Shown: positions 8,185-16,307 of the stretch, piece after piece | Numbering within the stretch: position 1 is the first letter of the stretch | Layout of the letters: each line of letters begins with the position of its first letter | Assembly: GCA_026983875.1 (NCBI GenBank) | Contig: JALSTG010000156.1 | Coordinates: 1 to 40,952 of the forward strand | Direction: 5' to 3' | DNA: 40,952 nt | Origin: Campylobacteraceae bacterium | Lineage (GTDB): Bacteria; Campylobacterota; Campylobacteria; Campylobacterales; Sulfurovaceae | Position numbers and translations under genes: made by a program | Notes under the pieces: model-generated | Seen by the model: the letters and a program-made list of their open reading frames with translations, nothing else | Database searches by the model: none | Told to the model about the DNA's origin: nothing

Positions 8185-9554
8185 TGAATGATAAGGACCG
8201 TAAGGTCCACTCTCCGACAACTGCCGAGATGATCCAGGAGGTCGCGAAGCAGCTGGAGGAAGTACCCAAAGAGGAGCGCCGCGACTTCCTGAAGCGTGGC
8301 GTCGCCTTCTCCGTCGGTGCCGCAGCGGCCATGAGCGGTGCTATCAGCAGCAGCGCGAAAGCGGGTGAGTTCAAGCCCGATCCGGAGAACTTGCCTCCCC
8401 ATGTACCCAAGTGGGGAAAAAGTTGGGGTCGTGACGTCAATACATATCCTTATGGGATGCCTTCGAAGTACGAGGCTAACGTCGTCCGGCGGATCGTTCC
8501 CTGGTTGACTGCAGATCAGAAGGCATCGGTCAGCTTCACCCCCTGGCAGGATCTCGAGGGGACTATCGTTCCCAATGGGCTGCACTTCGTTCGCTGCCAC
8601 GGCGGTGTCGTGGACATCAACCCCCTCGAGTGGCGATTGATGATCCACGGACTGGTAGAGCGTCCGGTGATCCTGACCCTGGAGGATCTCAAACGCTATC
8701 CCAGCGTCACGAAGAAATATTTCTTCTCTTGCCCCGCCAACAGTGCTATGGAAGCACGGGGTCCGGGTTTGAACTCTCTTCAGATTACTCACGGGATGCT
8801 CTCTGCTTCCGAATACACCGGTGTGCTGGTCAAGACGATTCTTGAGGATATCGGTCTCAAACCTGAGGCGAAGTGGATGTTCTCGGAAGGCTCCGACCCT
8901 GCAGGTGTAGGGCGCTCCGTTCCCATCGAAAAGGTTCTTGACGATGCGATGCTGGTCTATGCCATGAACGGTGAAGCCCTGCGTCCGGAAAACGGTTATC
9001 CTGTTCGTTTGCTTCTGCCGGGCTGGGAAGGCGTTATCCAGACCAAATGGCTGCGCCGGCTCAAATTTGACGACAAGGCCTGGTGGGTCAGGGAAGAGAC
9101 GACCAAATATACCGAACTTCTTCCCGACGGACATGCCAAGATGTTCAACTGGGTCTTCGAATCCGACTCGGTCATCACCTCTCCCTGTCCGGAGCGGGGC
9201 TGGGAAGGGCGCAAGCCTGGTCCGACCAAACTCTCCGGTATTGCATGGAGCGGAAAGGGTAAGATCGAGAAGGTCGATGTGACGCTTGATGGCGGTAAGA
9301 CCTGGCATGAAGCGACGATTACCAGTGAGAAATTGCCCAAGATGATCACACGCTTCGAATTCTATTTCGACTGGGACGGCAAGCCGCTGATTATCGGCAG
9401 TCGCTCCACTGACGAAACCGGCTATACCCAGCCTGAGCAGCAACAGTTGCTTGATGCACGGGGTACCGAATTTATTTATCACAGAAATGCGATCCAGTAC
9501 TGGGAAGTCAAAGCAAATGGGGAGGTGAACAATGTCCAGATTCGTCGCGCGTAA
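8181..9554 (+). CDS. soxC: Sulfur dehydrogenase SoxC, molybdopterin subunit
   Basis: This 457-residue protein of the sulfite oxidase family carries a twin-arginine export signal, ERRDFLKRGVAFSVGAAAA (RR at 33-34). Export follows folding with molybdopterin. C184 in FFSCPANS is the likely Mo ligand. The C-terminal dimerisation domain includes the GIAWSGKGKIEKVDVTLDGG block. SoxC with SoxD oxidises the sulfane sulfur bound to SoxY, so thiosulfate can go to sulfate without globule formation. Start: ATG at 8181 with AAAGGAGA nearby; the next codon is also ATG. It overlaps soxD by 23 bp, indicating tight cotranslation. Confidence 0.92.
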   Translation: MMNDKDRKVHSPTTAEMIQEVAKQLEEVPKEERRDFLKRGVAFSVGAAAAMSGAISSSAKAGEFKPDPENLPPHVPKWGKSWGRDVNTYPYGMPSKYEANVVRRIVPWLTADQKASVSFTPWQDLEGTIVPNGLHFVRCHGGVVDINPLEWRLMIHGLVERPVILTLEDLKRYPSVTKKYFFSCPANSAMEARGPGLNSLQITHGMLSASEYTGVLVKTILEDIGLKPEAKWMFSEGSDPAGVGRSVPIEKVLDDAMLVYAMNGEALRPENGYPVRLLLPGWEGVIQTKWLRRLKFDDKAWWVREETTKYTELLPDGHAKMFNWVFESDSVITSPCPERGWEGRKPGPTKLSGIAWSGKGKIEKVDVTLDGGKTWHEATITSEKLPKMITRFEFYFDWDGKPLIIGSRSTDETGYTQPEQQQLLDARGTEFIYHRNAIQYWEVKANGEVNNVQIRRA

Positions 9555-10692
9555 TCTCGCACTGTGGACAGGGGCTTTAGCCCTGAGCGCCTCTGTTGCA
9601 TTGGCCTCCGAAGGCGCAGCAAAGGCGAAGCACTATAAAGTCGCCAATCCGGATCATTATCCCTACCATGGTGTTGCCAAGGACAAAAAAGGTCGTCCCA
9701 TCAACGTGGACGGAGCCATTATGCGCCCTGTCATTGAGGGGGATGTTGTCAAGCTGAAAAAGAATCAGCTGAAGTACGGCCAGAACGCCACACCTGAGCA
9801 GATTGCCGGATGGAATGTCGATGTACGTCCCGACGGCAAGGGTTTGCCTCCCGGACAGATGACGGTGGAAAAAGGGGCTGAGGTCTTCGCCAAAAATTGT
9901 GCATCATGCCACGGGGACTTCGGTGAAGGCGTAGGGAAGAATCCGGTTCTAGTCGGCGGCTTTGGTACGCTGACCCATCAGGCTAAGACCGGGGGAGACG
10001 AAGGTCCGGAGAAGACCTTGGGAAGCTATGCGCCTTACATTACGCCTTTTTACTGGTATATCAAGATGGCGATGCCGTTACCGACGCCTAAGAAACTGAC
10101 CAACGATGAGGTATACGGAATCCTGGGTTATCTTCTCCAGCTTAACGAGATCAAGGTTGACGGTAAAGATATTGAGGATGATACGGTCATCAATGCCGAG
10201 TTTCTCAAGAAGGTTCATATGCCCAACGAGAAGGGTTTCGAGTACAACAATCTGAGAGTACCCGATACCCACAATACTCGGTGTATGAAGGGGTGTATCG
10301 ATCCGAAGAAGGTTAAAGTGATGCACATCAAAATTGATGCCACCGAGAGCATCACGCCGACCGTCAAGGTACCCCGCTATGCAATTGGAGAGACACCTGA
10401 ATTCAATACGGCGGTAGAAAAGCCGGTCCTCAAAGCTAAAAGCGGGGGAGGCAATGCAGCCGAAGCGGACTACAAGGCCAATTGTGCTGCATGTCACGCC
10501 ACAGGCGCGGCGGGTGCGCCGGTTGTCGGGAACAAAGATGACTGGGCACCTCGCATCAAGCAAGGCAAAAAAACTCTTTATGAGCACGCCATCAAGGGAT
10601 TCAACGGTATGCCTCCCAAGGGAGGGAATATGAGCCTGTCGGACGATCAAGTCAAAGCGATCACCGACTACATGGTTGGAAAAAGCAAATAA
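9532..10692 (+). CDS. soxD: Sulfur dehydrogenase SoxD, diheme cytochrome c subunit
   Basis: This 386-residue protein has a cleavable signal (ALWTGALALSASVALA) and two covalent heme sites: CASCH at 123-127 and CAACH at 318-322. The second lies in a cytochrome c5-like domain with GAPVVGNKDDW and a GMPPKGG methionine-ligand segment. The length matches the SoxD family (about 385). It accepts electrons from SoxC and passes them to the respiratory chain. The start overlaps the soxC 3' end, with GGGGAGG upstream. A possible extra cysteine pair, RCMKGC, sits between the two heme domains. Confidence 0.92.
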   Translation: MSRFVARNLALWTGALALSASVALASEGAAKAKHYKVANPDHYPYHGVAKDKKGRPINVDGAIMRPVIEGDVVKLKKNQLKYGQNATPEQIAGWNVDVRPDGKGLPPGQMTVEKGAEVFAKNCASCHGDFGEGVGKNPVLVGGFGTLTHQAKTGGDEGPEKTLGSYAPYITPFYWYIKMAMPLPTPKKLTNDEVYGILGYLLQLNEIKVDGKDIEDDTVINAEFLKKVHMPNEKGFEYNNLRVPDTHNTRCMKGCIDPKKVKVMHIKIDATESITPTVKVPRYAIGETPEFNTAVEKPVLKAKSGGGNAAEADYKANCAACHATGAAGAPVVGNKDDWAPRIKQGKKTLYEHAIKGFNGMPPKGGNMSLSDDQVKAITDYMVGKSK

Positions 10693-10702
10693 GGAGTAGA
10701 AA

Positions 10703-11056
10703 ATGCAGAGAATAAAACTGCTGGCAATGGCTTCGGTACTGACTGTCGCCCTGAGCGTATCCGTCAGTGCGGGCAATGCCGATCTGGTCAAAGAGGGTGA
10801 GAAGATCTTCAACACCAAAAAGATCGGCAACTGCCTGGCCTGTCATGCCGTCAACGGTAAAAAGATTAATAACCCAGGAAATCTTGGTCCCAAATTGCAG
10901 GGACTCTCTGCATGGCCTGAGCAGGCGCTGTACGATAAGGTCTACGATCCCTATGCGACCAATCCGATCTCGGCGATGCCGCCGTTTGGTAAGAATGGGG
11001 TGTTGGATGACCATCAGATCAAGGCTGTCGTCGCCTATCTCAAGACGATCAACTAA
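10703..11056 (+). CDS. soxX: Sulfur oxidation cytochrome c SoxX
   Basis: This 117-residue secreted monoheme cytochrome has an N-terminal signal ending near VSAG, heme motif CLACH at about 44-48 and a Met ligand in SAMPPFG. PGNLGPKLQGL is a SoxX-type segment. With SoxA it forms the SoxXA complex that conjugates thiosulfate to the SoxY cysteine. It starts 10 bp after soxD with AAGGAG at 10691-10696. Without its operon context it could be taken for a generic small class I cytochrome. Confidence 0.88.
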   Translation: MQRIKLLAMASVLTVALSVSVSAGNADLVKEGEKIFNTKKIGNCLACHAVNGKKINNPGNLGPKLQGLSAWPEQALYDKVYDPYATNPISAMPPFGKNGVLDDHQIKAVVAYLKTIN

Positions 11057-11084
11057 TCAAACTCCACGAAAGAAAGGAACGAAC

Positions 11085-11567
11085 ATGGAAAGAAGAAAAT
11101 TTTTGGGTATGGGTGCAGGACTGCTGGCGGTAGCGGCGGCAACTCCTTCTGCAGTTTTTGCTACGAACTATCGTGAAAAACTTCCTAAAGTTTGGAAAAT
11201 CAAAAACGATGAGAAGGCCAAGGGCGAGGATATGAAGGGGGTCAATGAGGCAATCAAGGCGATCTTCGGCAGCGACAAAGTCGAAGAGGGCAAGATCAAA
11301 CTCAAAGCTCCCGATATCGCCGAAAACGGTGCGGTTGTACCCGTAACGTTTCAGGCCGAAGGCGCCAAGAAAATCGCTCTGATGCAGACGGCGGATCCCG
11401 AAGCGGTCGTCGCCATCTTCGACGTTCCCGAGCGTGGAATCCCCAATTACTCTGTCCGGATCAAGATGCAACAGACTGGGCATGTCGTTGTCGTCGCCGA
11501 GATTGACGGCAAGCTCTACAAAGCTGATAAAGTCGTAAAAGTCACCGTCGGCGGTTGCGGCGGCTGA
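11085..11567 (+). CDS. soxY: Sulfur carrier subunit SoxY
   Basis: This 160-residue protein has a twin-arginine-like leader (MERRKFLGMGAGLLAVAAA) and ends in the diagnostic flexible arm VGGCGG. C158 covalently carries thiosulfate and its oxidation intermediates. The body is the immunoglobulin-like fold seen in SoxY (KAPDIAENGAVVPVTFQ). It works as a heterodimer with SoxZ. Start ATG 11085 follows AAAGGA. This is the only soxY in the window although soxCD and soxXAB are both present. Confidence 0.95.
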   Translation: MERRKFLGMGAGLLAVAAATPSAVFATNYREKLPKVWKIKNDEKAKGEDMKGVNEAIKAIFGSDKVEEGKIKLKAPDIAENGAVVPVTFQAEGAKKIALMQTADPEAVVAIFDVPERGIPNYSVRIKMQQTGHVVVVAEIDGKLYKADKVVKVTVGGCGG

Positions 11568-11648
11568 TGACCGGAGTAATTTAGAATCTAGTGAGCGTTA
11601 AAGAACGGAACAGAAAAAAGTACGAAAAGAAATGAAAGGATCCATACT

Positions 11649-11942
11649 ATGAGAATCAAAGCAAAATCCAAAGGCGATAAAACCGAAGTCAAGGTGATGA
11701 TGAAGCATCCCATGCTCAGCTACCGGGAAGCGAAGAAAAAAGGTAAAGAAGCCAACTTTATCGTCTATGTCACCGCCAAGAACGAGGGAGCGCTTGTCTA
11801 CGAAGTCTCTACAAGCCAATTTCTCTCCAAGAACCCCTACATGAAGTTCTACTTCAAAGGCGGGAAAAAAGGAGAAGAGGTCGAGATTACCTGGGTAGAC
11901 CTCAAGGGTAAGACCAAGACCGGCAAGGCCAAGATCAAGTAA
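11649..11942 (+). CDS. soxZ: Sulfur carrier partner SoxZ
   Basis: This 97-residue protein begins MRIKAKSKGDKTEVKVMMKH and contains the HPMLSYREAKKKGK block near the front and ITWVDLKGKTKTGKAKIK at the end, both typical of SoxZ. It has no signal peptide; SoxZ is exported bound to Tat-dependent SoxY. The 81-bp gap after soxY has no gene; AAAGGA at 11635-11640 serves as ribosome site. Confidence 0.95.
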   Translation: MRIKAKSKGDKTEVKVMMKHPMLSYREAKKKGKEANFIVYVTAKNEGALVYEVSTSQFLSKNPYMKFYFKGGKKGEEVEITWVDLKGKTKTGKAKIK

Positions 11943-11979
11943 ACCGACCTGCGGGTCCCGTCCTCAGAAAGGAGTAAAG

Positions 11980-12882
11980 ATGAAGAAGAGTATCGTCAGG
12001 GCATCCGTATTGATGCTAGTCGGAAGTGTTTTCCTGGTCGCTGGGGGCTACAATGCCCAAGCGGAAAAAGACCGTAAAGCACTGGTCCAGTATATGGAGA
12101 AGAAGTTTTCCGATCCTGCGAAAAACAAAGCCATGTTCTTCCCCTATGCGACGGATGAAGACATCAACAAGCATCTCAAAAAGGGTGTGAAGTTTGAAGA
12201 ATTTCGGCTAGGATCCTACGCCATCGACAAGGGTGGCCGCGACCAGTACGAAGAGATCAAAGAGATGCCTCCCTATGAGGACAATATCGACGCGGGAGAG
12301 GAGCTCTACAAGAAGTACGCCTTCTTCAAGAAGTGCTTCCCCGATCCCGCTATCGCCGGCGAGTATCCCAAATTCGACGACAAAAGCGGCAAAGTCGTTA
12401 CCCTGACCCGGGCCATCAACCAGTGCCTCGTCGCTAACGGCGAAAAGCCTTGGAAGATGACCAAGGGCAAGATCGCCGACCTGGAAGCCTATTTTGCCGC
12501 CAAGAGCGCCGAAGCGGGTAAAAAGGTCAATATCCAGATTAACTCCAAGGCGGCGGCCGATGCCTACGAGCGGGGTAAAAAAGAGTATTACAGCCAGCGG
12601 GGTTATCTGAAGCTCTCCTGCGCCAACTGTCATGTCCAGGGAAGCGGAAACCGCGTTCGTAGAGAGTACCTCTCACCTCTGCTTGGGCATACGACTCATT
12701 TCCCCGTCTATCGCCTGAAGTGGCAGGGGCTGGGCACGCTGGAGCGCCGGATCAAAGGATGCGAGAAGAACCAGGGCGAGAATCCCCACAAGCCTTCGAG
12801 CGATTGGACGGCGGAGATGCTCTATTTCATGTCCTATATGTCCAACGGACTGCCCGTCGATGGGCCCGATGTCAGAAGATAA
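11980..12882 (+). CDS. soxA: L-cysteine S-thiosulfotransferase SoxA, monoheme type
   Basis: This 300-residue exported protein has a signal ending around NAQA. Only one heme site is present, CANCH at 214-218. In the N-terminal cytochrome domain the heme motif is absent; two lone cysteines (C119, C149) remain, likely a disulfide as in monoheme SoxA proteins. C261 in RIKGCEKNQG is the conserved active-site cysteine ligand that becomes a persulfide. With SoxX it attaches thiosulfate to SoxY C158. Start ATG 11980 has AAAGGAG upstream. The next gene begins 10 bp after its stop. Confidence 0.94.
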   Translation: MKKSIVRASVLMLVGSVFLVAGGYNAQAEKDRKALVQYMEKKFSDPAKNKAMFFPYATDEDINKHLKKGVKFEEFRLGSYAIDKGGRDQYEEIKEMPPYEDNIDAGEELYKKYAFFKKCFPDPAIAGEYPKFDDKSGKVVTLTRAINQCLVANGEKPWKMTKGKIADLEAYFAAKSAEAGKKVNIQINSKAAADAYERGKKEYYSQRGYLKLSCANCHVQGSGNRVRREYLSPLLGHTTHFPVYRLKWQGLGTLERRIKGCEKNQGENPHKPSSDWTAEMLYFMSYMSNGLPVDGPDVRR

Positions 12883-12892
12883 GGAGTCCAGG

Positions 12893-13339
12893 ATGAACAG
12901 CATTAAGAAAATAGCGACAACTCTCGGCCTAGGGCTTGCCCTCACGGCAGCCGCTACGGCGGGCGATGCGATGAAGATGGTGGACGAAGCGGCCAAACTC
13001 GATGTCAAAAAGGTCTGCGACGTCAAAGCAAACGGAGCTGCCAAGGTTCTGGCGGTCGCCGAGAAGTACAATCCGGCGGCGGTCGAGTTGGGAGTGGAGT
13101 TTAAGCGTCTGGGAATCCGCAACAGCGTCTATATCAAGGGACTCAAAGAGGCGGTCAAAGCCAAGAAGCCCGAAGTGACCCTGAAATACAAGGCCAAGGG
13201 TAAAGAGAAGAAAAAGACCTTCAAGACCGACTACGCTGCGTGGAGAGCCTGTACCTTCGCCGTACGCGCTCTGCAGCAGGTCAAAGAGGCGGACAAGACC
13301 TATCGCCTGGCGATTCCCGGCGACGGGTTTAAGTTCTGA
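12893..13339 (+). CDS. Unknown secreted protein encoded between soxA and soxB
   Basis: This 148-residue protein belongs to no family I recognise. It has a clear signal peptide (TTLGLGLALTAAATA) followed by a small, strongly basic mature domain with the lysine-rich run KYKAKGKEKKKTF. Exactly two mature cysteines, C42 (KKVCDVK) and C120 (WRACTFAV), could form a disulfide or bind metal; there is no CXXCH. ATG 12893 has AAGGAG at 12880-12885 overlapping the soxA stop region, so it is in the operon. A role in assembling or protecting Sox proteins is guesswork. Confidence 0.85.
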   Translation: MNSIKKIATTLGLGLALTAAATAGDAMKMVDEAAKLDVKKVCDVKANGAAKVLAVAEKYNPAAVELGVEFKRLGIRNSVYIKGLKEAVKAKKPEVTLKYKAKGKEKKKTFKTDYAAWRACTFAVRALQQVKEADKTYRLAIPGDGFKF

Positions 13340-13370
13340 TTTCTCCCTCCGGAGGAATCGGATTTAATGC

Positions 13371-13420
13371 AAAGCACAAAGCTGAAGGCTTGAGCGCAGA
13401 GCTTTTTGCTTTTAGCTTTC
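13371..13420. repeat. Imperfect inverted, 7-bp-phased repeat upstream of soxB
   Basis: GC(T/A) recurs every 7 bp at 13374, 13381 and 13388, then at 13401, 13408 and 13415. The left part (AAAGC-rich) is roughly the reverse complement of the right (GCTTT-rich), so the transcript could fold into a long imperfect hairpin just before soxB. Just before it, CCTCCGGAGG (13346-13355) is a perfect 10-bp palindrome. Confidence 0.4.
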
Positions 13421-13445
13421 ATCTATACAAAAGAAAAGGATCACA

Positions 13446-15215
13446 ATGAACAGACGAGAATTTGTCTACATGATGGCAGTTCTGGGATCGGCCCCGCTTT
13501 TTGCCAACTCTCACATGCGCATCTCTCCCAACGGCGATTTGAAGGACTACTACAAGCTCAAGCCCTTCGGGAACGCTCGGATTCTGCACATGACCGACAG
13601 CCATGCTCAATTGATGCCGGTCTATTTCCGGGAGCCCAGCGTCAACCTTGGAGTGGGCGAGAATTTCGGCAAGCCTCCCCATATCGTCGGTGAGCACTTC
13701 ATGAAGTACTACGGTATTACCGGCAACAAACGCCTGGAGTATGCTTTGACCTGCCTGAACTTCGACAAACACGCCGAAGTGATGGGCCGGGTCGGCGGCT
13801 TTGCTCAGCTCAAAACCGTCGTCGATTTCCTCCGGGGAGACTTCGGCAAAGAGAAGACCCTTTTCCTCGACGGCGGAGACACCTGGCAAGGAAGCTGGAC
13901 TTCGCTTCAGACCCGCGGTAAAGACATGGTCGGTGCCCTGAACCTCTTGGGAGTGGACGTCTGTACCGGACACTGGGAGTTTACCTATACCGAACCCGAG
14001 ATTCTCGAGAACATCAAGCTCCTCAAAGCCGAGTTCGTTGCCCAGAACGTCAAGGTCAAGGAAGATGCCATCATGGAGGAGAAGTTCACGCCCTACGATG
14101 AAGATACCGGCTGGGCCTTCAAACCCTACACCATGAAGAAGCTGGGCAACGCCCGCGTCGCTGTGATCGGCCAGGCCTTCCCCTATACGACCATCGCCAA
14201 TCCCCAACGTTTCATCCCTGACCTGACTTTCGGGATCAACGACGGCGATATGCAGGAGCTGGTCACCTATATCCGCAAGAAGGAGAAACCCGATGCCGTG
14301 ATCGTCATCTCTCACAACGGTTACGATGTCGATAAAAAGATGGCCCAAAACGTCAGCGGTATCGACTTTATCATGGGCGGCCACACCCACGACGGCGTTC
14401 CCGAAGCCTATCCTGTCAAGAACAAAGGCGGCGTGACTTACGTCTGCAACGCCGGCTCCAACGGCAAGTTCCTCAACGTTCTGGATCTCGATATCCAAAA
14501 CGGCAAGGTCAAGGACTTCAAATTTACCCTGCTGCCGATCTTCAGCGACCTGATCCCCGAAGACAAGCAGATGAAAGAGTATATTGCCAAAGTCCGCAAG
14601 CCTTATGAGAAGGATCTCAATCGCGTCATCGCTACGACGGAGGTGACCCTCTTCCGCCGGGGTAACTTCAACGGAAGCTGGGATCAGATCATCTGTGACG
14701 CGCTGCGGGAGGTCAAGGGTGCGGATATCAGCCTCTCCCCCGGCTTCCGCTGGGGAACGACGGTAATCCCCGGTCAGGAGATCACCTTCGACGATCTGGC
14801 GACCCAGACGGCGATGACCTATCCCGAGACCTACCTCCGGGAGATGGACGGTGCGACGGTCAAGATGATTCTCGAAGACGTGGCCGACAACCTCTTTAAC
14901 CCCGACCCCTACTATCAGCAGGGAGGGGATATGGTCCGGACCGGAGGTATCAGTTACAAGTTTGATCCTCTGGCTAAAATCGGAAGTCGCCTGAGCGACA
15001 TTACTCTGGCCAACGGCCAGAAGCTCGACCCCAAGAAGAAATACAAAGTTGCAGGCTGGGCGACCGTGGGCTCCAAATCTCCCGGCGAGCCCATCTGGGA
15101 GACCGTGGAAACTTATCTCAAGGCTCACAAGCATATCAAGCAGGTCAAAGTCGACACCCCCGAACTTATTCACGTTAAGAACAACCCCGGCATCACCTAC
15201 AAATGCAAGGGCTAA
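13446..15215 (+). CDS. soxB: Thiosulfohydrolase SoxB
   Basis: This 589-residue dimanganese metallophosphoesterase-like enzyme releases sulfate from SoxY-bound sulfonate. Motifs in order: a Tat-like leader (NRREFVYMMAVLG), metal-site DSHAQ, GGDTWQG, GHWEFTY (the GNHE equivalent), SHNGYD and GGHTHDG, then the 5'-nucleotidase-type C-terminal domain with FRRGNFNGSWDQ and SPGFRWGTTV. The length is normal for SoxB. Start ATG 13446 with AAAAGGA upstream. The 106-bp spacer before it, larger than elsewhere in the operon, holds an inverted repeat. Confidence 0.95.
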   Translation: MNRREFVYMMAVLGSAPLFANSHMRISPNGDLKDYYKLKPFGNARILHMTDSHAQLMPVYFREPSVNLGVGENFGKPPHIVGEHFMKYYGITGNKRLEYALTCLNFDKHAEVMGRVGGFAQLKTVVDFLRGDFGKEKTLFLDGGDTWQGSWTSLQTRGKDMVGALNLLGVDVCTGHWEFTYTEPEILENIKLLKAEFVAQNVKVKEDAIMEEKFTPYDEDTGWAFKPYTMKKLGNARVAVIGQAFPYTTIANPQRFIPDLTFGINDGDMQELVTYIRKKEKPDAVIVISHNGYDVDKKMAQNVSGIDFIMGGHTHDGVPEAYPVKNKGGVTYVCNAGSNGKFLNVLDLDIQNGKVKDFKFTLLPIFSDLIPEDKQMKEYIAKVRKPYEKDLNRVIATTEVTLFRRGNFNGSWDQIICDALREVKGADISLSPGFRWGTTVIPGQEITFDDLATQTAMTYPETYLREMDGATVKMILEDVADNLFNPDPYYQQGGDMVRTGGISYKFDPLAKIGSRLSDITLANGQKLDPKKKYKVAGWATVGSKSPGEPIWETVETYLKAHKHIKQVKVDTPELIHVKNNPGITYKCKG

Positions 15216-15224
15216 GCCCTTCTG

Positions 15225-15246
15225 CCTCCCCTTCCGGGGCGGAGTT
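15225..15246 (+). terminator. Weak terminator candidate after soxB
   Basis: CCCC (15228-15231), loop TTCC and GGGG (15236-15239) extend past one mismatch through flanking CC/GG, then a short TTT. It could reduce readthrough into the next gene. Confidence 0.3.
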
Positions 15247-15315
15247 TAAAGCAGTGTTTGTTTCTCCCTCAAAGTCTTCATTTTTGCGTTAAAATCAGCT
15301 CCTAAAGACCGATCG

Positions 15316-16146
15316 ATGTTTAAGATACCACTCAAAACGCTTTTTGTTTTTCCTCTTTTTCCCCTGACGATTCAAACAGTTTGTGCCGGTTTCCAGGAGG
15401 GACAGAAACTCTTCGAGGCTCGTTGCAGCAGTTGCCATCTTAGCTATGTCCCGGAAAAGCAGATCAAAGAGAACTTTTTTGAAAAGAACAACACGATGCT
15501 GAAACTGAAAGCTCCCACGGCCAATATGCTGGCTTGGGCAATTACCGAAGGGCCGAGGAAGATCGGGGATCCCGAAGATCCAGAAATGCGTCAGGCTGAG
15601 ATTGAAGAGTACCTGAGGGATGCATTGGAACACCCCGATCCGGACGACTCCATCTGCAATCGTTCGGTCATGAAATATTATGCTACCAAAATGCCGATCT
15701 TAGGTCTTAAAGATCGAGAAATTGCAGACTTGGCTAGCTATTTTATGGGCTACAAAGTTCATCGGAAAGCGAAGCATCCCAAGGTGAAAAGGCGATTGGG
15801 CAAGGCGTTTAGCCTCAAGAAGCTGCTGGCCGAGGCGAAAAAGAGCGGCAAGACACTCATCGTCGAGGCCAGTTCTCCCACTTGCCACTACTGTAAAAAG
15901 ATGGAAAAAGAGGTCATCGACGATCCCGAAATCCGGGCGAAGCTCCGTCAGGGATTTCTCCTGACGGAGCTCAACGTGGACGAGACCCGACTGCCGCCGA
16001 AACTCTCGCCGGTCTATCAGCAGATTACCCCCAGTTTCTTTTTTCTCTCCCCCCAAGGTGAGTTGCTTGGCCACTACCCCGGCAGTTGGAACAAAAGCGA
16101 TTTTTCCCGTATGCTTGATCAGTTCGCACCGAAAAAGCGTCGTTAA
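15316..16146 (+). CDS. Secreted cytochrome c - thioredoxin-like fusion (SoxW-like position)
   Basis: This 276-residue protein has a signal peptide ending near VCAG. An N-terminal cytochrome c domain (heme CSSCH at 37-41, candidate Met ligand M126 in TKMPI) is followed by a basic linker (HRKAKHPKVKRR) and a thioredoxin-like domain with redox site CHYC at 190-193 and a cis-proline segment ITPSFFF. It could couple thiol-disulfide chemistry with electron transfer, for instance keeping SoxY or SoxA cysteines reduced, as SoxV/SoxW do elsewhere. That role is inferred from position only. No good Shine-Dalgarno precedes ATG 15316; TAAAAT at 15290-15295 may be its own -10, giving a very short leader. 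Confidence 0.85.
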   Translation: MFKIPLKTLFVFPLFPLTIQTVCAGFQEGQKLFEARCSSCHLSYVPEKQIKENFFEKNNTMLKLKAPTANMLAWAITEGPRKIGDPEDPEMRQAEIEEYLRDALEHPDPDDSICNRSVMKYYATKMPILGLKDREIADLASYFMGYKVHRKAKHPKVKRRLGKAFSLKKLLAEAKKSGKTLIVEASSPTCHYCKKMEKEVIDDPEIRAKLRQGFLLTELNVDETRLPPKLSPVYQQITPSFFFLSPQGELLGHYPGSWNKSDFSRMLDQFAPKKRR

Positions 16147-16307
16147 TCCTCCAAAGCAATCCCCCTCCCTTGAGGCTTGCTTCCTACGGTAACAACCTCG
16201 GAGCCTTCTAAATAAAATAACCTTCCTTAATAGGCGACTTATTCAAACTTGGTTATGCTAATCCCATAGTGATACTTCACTGCAAACCATTGAAAAAGGG
16301 GAAGAGT

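Noticed and set aside
13419-15173. 584-codon open frame antisense to soxB
   Set aside because: Shadow frame produced by codon bias; soxB has all its metal motifs.
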